A stretch of DNA of 12,615 bases from Planctomycetota bacterium (GTDB taxonomy: Bacteria > Planctomycetota > Phycisphaerae > Phycisphaerales > SM1A02). Numbering within the stretch: the stretch's first letter is position 1; each line of letters starts with the position of its first letter. The translations under genes were made by a program, and so were the position numbers. Location: the NCBI GenBank assembly GCA_003671065.1, contig QWPU01000057.1, positions 1 through 12,615 on the forward strand, read 5' to 3'. Under the pieces are notes generated by a model. It searched no databases. It saw only the letters and a program-made list of their open reading frames with translations, and was not told where the DNA came from. Positions 7,428-12,615 of the stretch are shown piece by piece.

Positions 7428-7436
7428 CTTCCTTTC
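7428..7436 (-). promoter_or_regulatory. Shine-Dalgarno site fixing the regulator start
   Basis: Minus-strand GAAAGGAAG with the AGGA core 6 nt before ATG 7423-7421. It favours this ATG over the upstream TTG at 7468. Confidence 0.7.
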
Positions 7437-7463
7437 ACGACGCGCAGTGCGTCGATTTGCAGA

Positions 7464-7508
7464 GTCAACCAGCAGTCGCAGGCAACGGCCTGCGCAGATG
7501 GGTCAACC
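7464..7508 (-). promoter_or_regulatory. Regulator leader: hairpin between two GGTTGAC repeats
   Basis: A perfect 7-bp inverted repeat, CGCAGGC-AACG-GCCTGCG (7477-7494), lies 54-71 bp upstream of the regulator start. It is flanked by two direct copies of GTCAACC on the + strand (7464-7470 and 7502-7508), which read GGTTGAC on the minus strand. Each minus-strand TTGAC could serve as a -35 element, or the pair plus palindrome could be an autoregulatory operator. I see no convincing -10 hexamer. Confidence 0.35.
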
Positions 7509-7793
7509 TTCGCATGGGGCGGTGCGGGTGTAGGTCGCGGCAGCGGTCATGCACGATAATCGCGTGAGAGGACTCAAAATTGAGCAGAAATGCAGCGAGA
7601 AACAACGGAGATCGAGCGCGTGGAGGGTGGCGGGCGTGTAATCCACGAACTATCCACGGGTTACGCATCGAGTGAGTCGTGCAGTTGGGTGGGTGATGCG
7701 ACGGGATTGCGCGGCGGGACGATCGCGCTCATGGGATGCCTGAAGTGCCCGACGCAATCGAAAAGAAAATCGTGTGGGAAAAATGTTATTCTC

Positions 7794-7822
7794 TTCGAAT
7801 ATGCGCTGGCTTGTGTTATGTT
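7794..7822 (+). promoter_or_regulatory. Possible extended -10 promoter of the giant gene
   Basis: TATGTT (7817-7822) is preceded by TG at the extended -10 position (7814-7815) and, 17 bp upstream, by a poor -35 candidate TTCGAA (7794-7799). It lies in the least G+C-rich part of the gap. The implied leader of nearly 100 nt carries no evident stable hairpin. Speculative. Confidence 0.3.
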
Positions 7823-7914
7823 TGTCGCATGTGAAGAGACTGGGCGATTCGTTCGCGCGCCCACAAACAAGATCGGCCCCGTCGCATTTTGCGGCAAAGC
7901 ACATTTAAGAAACT

Positions 7915-7920
7915 GAGGAG
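7915..7920 (+). promoter_or_regulatory. Shine-Dalgarno site of the giant gene
   Basis: GAGGAG, 5 nt before ATG 7926. It fixes the start of a frame that stays open to the end of the window. Confidence 0.8.
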
Positions 7921-7925
7921 TTCAG

Positions 7926-10900
7926 ATGGCATCGTCATTGACACCAACATTGACACCGACATCGGTATCGGCATTCGTTTCGACACGCAGTGCGTCCACG
8001 ATCGCATCAACATGTCTCACGACATTGGCTGCGGGGATCACGCTGCTCGCGGCGCAAAGCGAGGCGAGCGCGGCGTTTGTGAACTACACGGTCGTGACGA
8101 CCTGCATCACGAACAGTGGGCAGAACTTGGTGCGATATGAGGTGTTCGCGAACTTCAATGGGCCGACGGACACGGTTCTTAACGTGTTCAACTTCCAGGC
8201 CTCAGGTGGCTGGGCGGCGCATACGGATGCGGCGGCGGGGTTCTGGCACAAGGATCAGAGCGACTCGAACTCTGGTGTCCTCATGCAGGCATTCGGAACT
8301 TGGCGTCCAAGCCTGACCGGCAGCGCGACTCTGAATCGCCCGTTTGACTCGTTCCTCCTGATCGGTGGTACCCCATCGGCGGTGAACTCGACGGTCTCTG
8401 ACCCATCGTGGGAGTCTGGCGGCATTAATCCAGACGGTTGGACTCGAGCCCAACTCCCTCCTCACTATTTCGGCGGCGCTAGCTTCAACGATCTCGGTTG
8501 GTTCAACTCATCGCCACCAAACCTTCAAGGCCGCGTTGGCGTTGCGCCAAACACCGCGACGCAAGTCAAACTCGGTCAGTTCATCCTCTCCCAAGGTGAC
8601 ACCGCGTTCCGCACCTACACCCTCCGTATCGCCGTGAACAACGCCACGGTCTCGTCACCAGTCTTCAGTGACGCCTCGTTCACCCTCAGCGGTCAAGGCG
8701 TCCTGTGGTACCGCGACCTCGACGGCGACGGCTTCGGCGCGGCATCCAGTGGCACCACGATCCAGTGCACGCAACCCGCGGGCTACGTCCTCAACAACAC
8801 CGATTGCAACGACGCAAACATCGCGATCAACCCGAACACCATCTGGTACGCCGATCTCGACGGCGACGGCTTCGGCGCTTCTGCCAACGGCACGCTCACT
8901 CAGTGCGCGCAACCCGCGGGCTATGTCCTCAACAACACCGACAACTGTCCATCTGTCGCGAACCCGACTCAACTCGACTGCAATGCCAACGGCCTCGGCG
9001 ATGCGTGCGAGATCGCCAGCGGCGCGTTTGCCGACTGCGATGGCGATGGCACTCTCGACATCTGCGAAGGCGCGGTCATCGTCGCGGCGTCCTCCCCTCT
9101 TCTCGCACCATTCGGCAACGGCTTTCCCGCGACCTACACCTTCACGAATCTTCCGAAGGCGTATCGCGGCACTCCGACCTTCACCATCGAAGCGACCTCT
9201 GATCTCAACTCATCGAACGAGTTCATCGGCATCTCCTTCGACGGCGGCGGGCAAGAGTTCTTCTTCGTTGCAACTGGCAGCGATTGCCCTGCAACACCAG
9301 ACATTGCCACGCGCACATTCACGGTGCCTGCGCTCAACGCGCTCATCGGCGACGGTGCGCTCGCCATCACCCTCATCGCGTCAGGCACGGTTGACGCGGC
9401 GCAATGCGCGGGCGGCGGTGTTCGCGTGTGGCTCAACTACGACGGACTTCCTGCGTCAAGCGATTGCAACAACAACGGCACGCTCGACTCATGCGAAATC
9501 GGCACAGGCGCGGCGCTCGATTGCAACGGCAACGGCATTCCTGATTCATGCGACATCAGCAGTGGATTCGCGCTCGACTGCAACAGCAACAGCAAGCCTG
9601 ACACCTGCGACATCGCGACTGGTCCTTCCACCGACCTCAACAGCAACGGCGTTCCTGACGAATGCTCGACTGAGTTCGTCGTCGGCGGCTCTGGTTACTC
9701 CAGCATCACCACTGCCATCAACGCCGCACCAAACGGCGCGACGATTCATGTCGCGGCGGGCACATACAACTCGTCGACGATCGTGACCTCGAAGCAGATC
9801 CACCTCCGTTCGATCAGCGGTCCTGCGACCACGATTCTGTCGGGCACTGGGCTTACGACATCCATCCTTGCATTCGACACAGCAGCAACCATCGGCAGCA
9901 CCGTGCACGGCTTCACACTGCGCAACGGAACTGTTGGTCACAACTTCGGCGGCTACTTTGTCGGCGGCGCGATTGCGTGCATGAACTCATCCGTTTGGGT
10001 TGACAACTGCATCTTTGAGAACAATCACGCTGATCACGGCGGTGCGATCTACGCCTTCGGTAGCGCAAGTCAAATCACGAACTCGATCTTTACAAACAAC
10101 TCCTCGGGCAACGCTGGCGCGATTCAACTCGGCGCGGGTGGCGGCTGGTTGGTCGCCGACTGCACTTTCACCAACAACTCCGCGCTCGTCGGCGGCGCGA
10201 TGCATGTGTGGAGCACCAGCGGCACGATCAGAGACTGCGAGTTCACCAATAACACCGCCAGCGAACTCGGCGGCGTGCTGAGCTTCTTCTCTCCCGATTC
10301 CGGCAGCGTCCTCCTCGACGGTTGCACGCTTGAAGCGAACTCCGCAGACATAGAAGGCGGCGGTATCTATGTGTGGCCGTACACCAAGGGCGTCATCGGT
10401 GATCTTGAGATCATTAACTCGCGTCTCTGCCGCAATTCGCCTGAGAACGTCGTTGGTCCAGTCACCGATCTCGGTGGGAACACATTCAGTGGCGACTGCA
10501 ACGAGAATGGAATCTGCGACGCCGACGAAATCGCATCGGGCGCGCAAGTTGATTGCAACGGCAACGGCATGCTTGACTCGTGCGAACTCAACGGCTCTGT
10601 CATCGGTTGGGGCGAGGACTCATATGGTCAGGCGACGCCGGCCACGCAACTCGGCAGCGTGCTGCAAGTCGCAGCGGGTTGCAGCCACGCGATGGCGCTC
10701 AAATCGGATGGAACGATCAGTGCGTGGGGCTTCAATACTTTCGGGCAAATCGATGTGCCTGCGGGGCTGACTGGCGTCGCGCAAATCTCTGCTGGTTGCG
10801 ATCACAACGCCGCGCTCCGAAGCAACGGCACTGTCGCTGCGTGGGGTTACAACCAGTTCGGTCAATGCGATGTGCCTGCTGCGGTCACCGGCGTCACGCA

Positions 10901-12615
10901 AGTCAGCGCTGGTGGCAATCACACTGCCGCACGCAAGAGTGACGGCACGATCGCGGTGTGGGGACGCGATGTCTCAGGCGAATCGACGATTCCTGGAGGC
11001 ATCGGTGCTGCCGCTGAAGTCATTCTCGGTGGCGCGCATTCGATCGCGCGTCGCGCCAACGGCACCATCGTTTGTTGGGGACTCAACAACTTTGGTCAGT
11101 GCACAGTGCCCGCCAATGTCGGCACGCTTTCAAGCGTGGTCGCTGGTTGCTATCACACTGCGGGACTTCGCACCGACGGCACCGTCGTCTGCTGGGGCTC
11201 GAACATCTTCAATCAATGCGCAGTGCCTGCGGGGCTCAGCGGCGTTGTGAAACTTGCGGCTGGCATCGGTCAACACACCGTCGCGCTCAAGGCCGATGGT
11301 TCGTTGAAAGCCTGGGGTTGGAATGGTTTCGGTCAGACGAATGTTCCTATGAACCTCGCGCCGATTTCGCTCATCTCTGCTGGCGGCACACACACGATCG
11401 TTGGCACGCGCGGCGCGGCGGACTGCAACACCAACGGCATCATCGACTCATGCGACATCGCCGCTGGCGGCTTTGCCGATTGCGATGGCGACGGAGTTCT
11501 TGATGTGTGCGAGATCAGTGCGATGCCTTCGCTTGATTGCAACGGCAACGGCGTGCTGAACAGTTGTGAAATCGCTGCGGGTGCCGCGGATTGCAACAGC
11601 AACGGGCGACCTGATACATGCGATCTCGCGGCCGCGACTTCGAGCGATCTCAACAGCAACGGTGTGCCTGATGAATGCAGCGGAGAGTTTGTGGTTGGCG
11701 GCACTGGCTTCGCGGACATTCAAGCGGCGATCAATGCGGCTCCAAACGGCACAACGGTGCTCGTAGGTGCCGGCACCTACAACTTCTCGACCCTCATCAT
11801 GGGCAAATCAGTCACGCTGCGCTCACTCAGCGGCGCGGCAAACACAACGCTCTCTGGCGTGAATCTCATCACATCAATCATCACCGTCAGCGGAGCAGCC
11901 GCAAACAACACTGTGATCGACGGCTTCACCTTCCGTGATGGCACCTCGGGTTCATTCACCACAGGCACGCAACTTGCGGGCGCGCTCTTCCTGCATAACT
12001 GCGTCGCGACCGTGCAGAACTGCCGCTTCTACGACAACTCCGCGAACTACGGCGGCGCCATCTACGGCGCCAACTTCAGCGGCGTGATTGAGAATTGCCA
12101 ATTTGATGGAAACAGCGCGCTTGTCGACGGAGGCGCCGTGGAAATTGGCTTCGGCGGCAATTGGATCTTCCGCAACAATGAACTCACCAACAACCACACT
12201 GGTTGGCACGGCGGCGCGATGTATGTCGTGATGGCAGGCACGGGGCTTGGTGGCTTGATCGAGAACTGTGTCTTCCGCGACAACTCCAGCGATCTCATCG
12301 GAAGCGCGCTCGCCTATTGGGCGCAGAGCGGACCGAACCTGCGTGTGATCGGTTGCACTGTCGAGCGCAATGTGTCGACGGAAAGCGCAGCCTTTGCACG
12401 CATCTTGGACTCGGGCGCGTTTATGTTTGAGATGCAGAACACGCGCTTCTGCCTCAACTCGCCAGCGAATGTCTTCGGACCGATTGTGAATCTCGGCGGC
12501 AACACGCTCAGCCAAGATTGCAATGCGAACGGACTCTGCGACTCCGATGAAATCGCGTCAGGCAGCGCGCTTGATTGCAACGCCAACGGATTCCCAGACA
12601 GCTGTGACATCGCAG
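7926..12615 (+). CDS. Giant modular exported protein: DCN repeats, two parallel beta-helices and an RCC1 propeller (3' end outside window)
   Basis: An uninterrupted frame of 1563 codons from ATG 7926 runs off the window. I checked the frame at 8700, 9660, 10551, 11400 and 12540. By residue: signal peptide about 1-49 (cleavage after ASA); an N-terminal beta-rich domain 50-260; two 46-residue Asp-rich repeats 261-352 ending in the thrombospondin type 3 signature DNCPSVANPTQLDCNANG; DCN repeats about 351-382; a beta-sandwich-like region 383-512; DCN repeats 513-581; parallel beta-helix 1 at 583-856, with repeated GGAI turns and C(I/T)F(T/E)NN strands; DCN repeats 857-890; a seven-blade RCC1-like propeller 892-1163; DCN repeats 1166-1252; beta-helix 2 at 1254-1530; DCN repeats from 1531. 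No catalytic residues are recognised. Location is inferred as secreted or cell-surface; the Asp/Asn-rich units suggest calcium-stabilised joints. The anchor or sorting signal would be in the missing C-terminus. Codon use matches neighbouring genes. Confidence 0.92.
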   Translation, partial: MASSLTPTLTPTSVSAFVSTRSASTIASTCLTTLAAGITLLAAQSEASAAFVNYTVVTTCITNSGQNLVRYEVFANFNGPTDTVLNVFNFQASGGWAAHTDAAAGFWHKDQSDSNSGVLMQAFGTWRPSLTGSATLNRPFDSFLLIGGTPSAVNSTVSDPSWESGGINPDGWTRAQLPPHYFGGASFNDLGWFNSSPPNLQGRVGVAPNTATQVKLGQFILSQGDTAFRTYTLRIAVNNATVSSPVFSDASFTLSGQGVLWYRDLDGDGFGAASSGTTIQCTQPAGYVLNNTDCNDANIAINPNTIWYADLDGDGFGASANGTLTQCAQPAGYVLNNTDNCPSVANPTQLDCNANGLGDACEIASGAFADCDGDGTLDICEGAVIVAASSPLLAPFGNGFPATYTFTNLPKAYRGTPTFTIEATSDLNSSNEFIGISFDGGGQEFFFVATGSDCPATPDIATRTFTVPALNALIGDGALAITLIASGTVDAAQCAGGGVRVWLNYDGLPASSDCNNNGTLDSCEIGTGAALDCNGNGIPDSCDISSGFALDCNSNSKPDTCDIATGPSTDLNSNGVPDECSTEFVVGGSGYSSITTAINAAPNGATIHVAAGTYNSSTIVTSKQIHLRSISGPATTILSGTGLTTSILAFDTAATIGSTVHGFTLRNGTVGHNFGGYFVGGAIACMNSSVWVDNCIFENNHADHGGAIYAFGSASQITNSIFTNNSSGNAGAIQLGAGGGWLVADCTFTNNSALVGGAMHVWSTSGTIRDCEFTNNTASELGGVLSFFSPDSGSVLLDGCTLEANSADIEGGGIYVWPYTKGVIGDLEIINSRLCRNSPENVVGPVTDLGGNTFSGDCNENGICDADEIASGAQVDCNGNGMLDSCELNGSVIGWGEDSYGQATPATQLGSVLQVAAGCSHAMALKSDGTISAWGFNTFGQIDVPAGLTGVAQISAGCDHNAALRSNGTVAAWGYNQFGQCDVPAAVTGVTQVSAGGNHTAARKSDGTIAVWGRDVSGESTIPGGIGAAAEVILGGAHSIARRANGTIVCWGLNNFGQCTVPANVGTLSSVVAGCYHTAGLRTDGTVVCWGSNIFNQCAVPAGLSGVVKLAAGIGQHTVALKADGSLKAWGWNGFGQTNVPMNLAPISLISAGGTHTIVGTRGAADCNTNGIIDSCDIAAGGFADCDGDGVLDVCEISAMPSLDCNGNGVLNSCEIAAGAADCNSNGRPDTCDLAAATSSDLNSNGVPDECSGEFVVGGTGFADIQAAINAAPNGTTVLVGAGTYNFSTLIMGKSVTLRSLSGAANTTLSGVNLITSIITVSGAAANNTVIDGFTFRDGTSGSFTTGTQLAGALFLHNCVATVQNCRFYDNSANYGGAIYGANFSGVIENCQFDGNSALVDGGAVEIGFGGNWIFRNNELTNNHTGWHGGAMYVVMAGTGLGGLIENCVFRDNSSDLIGSALAYWAQSGPNLRVIGCTVERNVSTESAAFARILDSGAFMFEMQNTRFCLNSPANVFGPIVNLGGNTLSQDCNANGLCDSDEIASGSALDCNANGFPDSCDIA
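8706..8981 (+). repeat. Tandem 138-bp repeat (WYxDLDGDGFG type) leading into a thrombospondin type 3 motif
   Basis: Two consecutive copies begin at TGG 8706 and TGG 8844, exactly 138 bp (46 codons) apart. Both encode W-Y-x-D-L-D-G-D-G-F-G-A near the start and QPAGYVLNNTD near the end. They are also alike in DNA, including identical stretches around GACGGCGACGGCTTCGGCGC, so the duplication looks fairly recent. The second copy runs into DNCPSVANPTQLDCNANGLG, a thrombospondin type 3-like calcium-binding sequence. Inferred role: calcium-dependent rigid segment. Confidence 0.85.
8976..9072 (+). repeat. DCN repeat cluster A (two units)
   Basis: Units begin at 8976 and 9033, 57 bp apart, and encode DCNANGLGDACEI and DCDGDGTLDICEG. 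They join the thrombospondin type 3-like part to the beta-sandwich-like region. Confidence 0.85.
9462..9668 (+). repeat. DCN repeat cluster B (four units)
   Basis: Units begin at 9462, 9519, 9576 and 9633, each exactly 57 bp (19 codons) apart. The pattern is DCNxNGxxDSC(E/D)IxxG. The last unit is the variant DLNSNGVPDECS, which lacks the first Cys and leads straight into beta-helix 1. Confidence 0.9.
9672..10493 (+). repeat. Right-handed parallel beta-helix module 1
   Basis: About 274 residues start EFVVGGSGYSSITTAINAAP, a typical N-cap of pectate-lyase-like helices, followed by HVAAGTY. Repeated coils of roughly 22-30 residues follow, with turns GGAIY, AGAIQ, GGAMH and GGGIY and strands such as CIFENN, SIFTNN and CTFTNN. 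It ends RLCRNSPENVVGPVTDLGGN. Homologous to module 2 at 11685-12515. No lyase catalytic residues are identified, so a structural or adhesive role is as likely as an enzymatic one. Confidence 0.85.
10494..10592 (+). repeat. DCN repeat cluster C (two units)
   Basis: Units begin at 10494 and 10551, 57 bp apart. They encode DCNENGICDADEIASG and DCNGNGMLDSCEL and join beta-helix 1 to the propeller. Confidence 0.88.
10599..11414 (+). repeat. Seven-blade RCC1-like beta-propeller
   Basis: Seven units open with Trp-Gly at 10608, 10725, 10842, 10959, 11076, 11193 and 11313. The first five intervals and the spacing into blade 6 are exactly 117 bp (39 codons); the last interval is 120 bp. The consensus is WGxNxFGQxxVPxxLxGVxQVxAGxxHxxALxxDGTxxA, a short form of the RCC1 repeat (classical units are over 50 residues). 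Seven units would close one complete propeller. RCC1 domains bind proteins or DNA in eukaryotes; in an exported bacterial protein a binding or adhesion role is inferred. Several blades carry extra Cys (FGQC, AGC, VCWG). Confidence 0.9.
11421..11681 (+). repeat. DCN repeat cluster D (five units)
   Basis: Units begin at 11421, 11478, 11535, 11589 and 11646: intervals 57, 57, 54 and 57 bp. The cluster ends, like cluster B, with DLNSNGVPDECS directly before a beta-helix. Confidence 0.9.
11685..12515 (+). repeat. Right-handed parallel beta-helix module 2
   Basis: Starts EFVVGGTGFADIQAAINAAP and ends RFCLNSPANVFGPIVNLGGN, matching module 1 at both ends and along its length (VGAGTY, GGAIY, GGAV, GGAMY turns). 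The two modules lie 2013 bp apart. DNA identity is clearly lower than protein identity, since synonymous sites differ, so this duplication is older than the 138-bp one. Confidence 0.87.
12516..12615 (+). repeat. DCN repeat cluster E (at least two units, runs off window)
   Basis: Units begin at 12516 and 12573, 57 bp apart. They encode DCNANGLCDSDEIASG and DCNANGFPDSCDIA. The first unit has the same CD(A/S)DEIASG variant as the first unit of cluster C, so this is the equivalent joint after beta-helix 2. A further propeller or other domain may follow outside the window. Confidence 0.87.

Larger units (their letters stand above)
7424..7925. other. 502-bp intergenic region between divergent genes
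   Basis: This gap separates the minus-strand regulator from the giant + strand gene. It holds the regulator leader (7424-7508), a small palindrome CTCAAAATTGAG (7573-7584), two direct ATCCACG copies 11 bp apart (7641-7647 and 7652-7658) within a partial inverted repeat GTAATCC...GGGTTAC (7638-7664), an AT-richer stretch about 7755-7830 with a possible promoter, and the ribosome-binding site of the giant gene. A 108-codon open frame at 7590-7916 (+) has unconvincing codon use and no good ribosome-binding site, and I do not call it a gene. Confidence 0.6.

Noticed and set aside
7590..7916. Open frame of 108 codons (+) just upstream of the giant gene
   Set aside because: No good ribosome-binding site, mixed codon use unlike the neighbouring genes, no recognisable motif, and it covers the likely promoter region.
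8668..9786. Open frame of 372 codons in another + frame inside the giant gene
   Set aside because: Ser/Thr/Arg-rich, low-complexity product. The overlapping frame from 7926 encodes clear domains with exact repeat periods.
8976..12615. CRISPR-like or intergenic repeat array, suggested by the regular 57-bp and 117-bp spacing
   Set aside because: The repeats are degenerate at synonymous sites and conserved as protein, and they stay in one reading frame, so they are coding repeats.
1..12615. Insertion sequences, transposases, phage genes or toxin-antitoxin pairs
   Set aside because: No gene or terminal repeat of these kinds was found on either strand.

Overview
The window most likely comes from a planctomycete, probably of the Phycisphaerae/Phycisphaerales type. 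This rests on the high G+C content, the helix-turn-helix/TPR regulator style, and above all a giant exported protein with repeated 19-residue Asp-Cys-Asn motifs (DCNxNGxxDSCEI), which I associate with secreted proteins of that group. The lineage is an inference; no phylogenetic marker was compared.

Layout. Bases 1-691 (+) hold the C-terminal part of a Sua5/TsaC-type threonylcarbamoyl-AMP synthase. Thirty bases on, converging with it, is a TolC-family outer-membrane lipoprotein (722-2551, -). Divergent from that, across an 84-bp shared promoter region with a palindrome, is a secreted protein with SH3-like domains and a Thr/Pro linker (2636-4069, +). Next come a tRNA-Ala(TGC) (4128-4200) with a well placed promoter, a strong hairpin (4208-4238), and rsmE, a 16S rRNA m3U1498 methyltransferase (4277-4996, +). 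On the minus strand is a two-gene operon: a helix-turn-helix/TPR-like regulator (7423-6110) followed after 15 bp by a cation diffusion facilitator metal transporter (6094-5123). Between the regulator and the last gene lies a 502-bp intergenic region with hairpins and direct repeats.

From 7926 to the end of the window (+) one frame stays open for 1563 codons and runs off the edge. It encodes a giant modular exported protein. In order: signal peptide; an N-terminal beta-rich domain; a tandem 46-residue Asp-rich repeat ending in a thrombospondin type 3 signature; a beta-sandwich-like region; DCN repeats; a right-handed parallel beta-helix; DCN repeats; a complete seven-blade RCC1-like propeller; DCN repeats; a second beta-helix homologous to the first; and DCN repeats again at the window end. 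Fifteen DCN units sit at the domain borders with an almost invariant 57-bp period, and the propeller blades have an almost invariant 117-bp period.

How the genes work together: the threonylcarbamoyl-AMP synthase, the tRNA and RsmE are translation housekeeping. The regulator and the CDF transporter probably form a metal-homeostasis unit. The TolC protein, the SH3-like protein and the giant protein all belong to the cell envelope, but nothing in the sequence ties them into one pathway. The architecture of the giant gene is the most unusual thing here.
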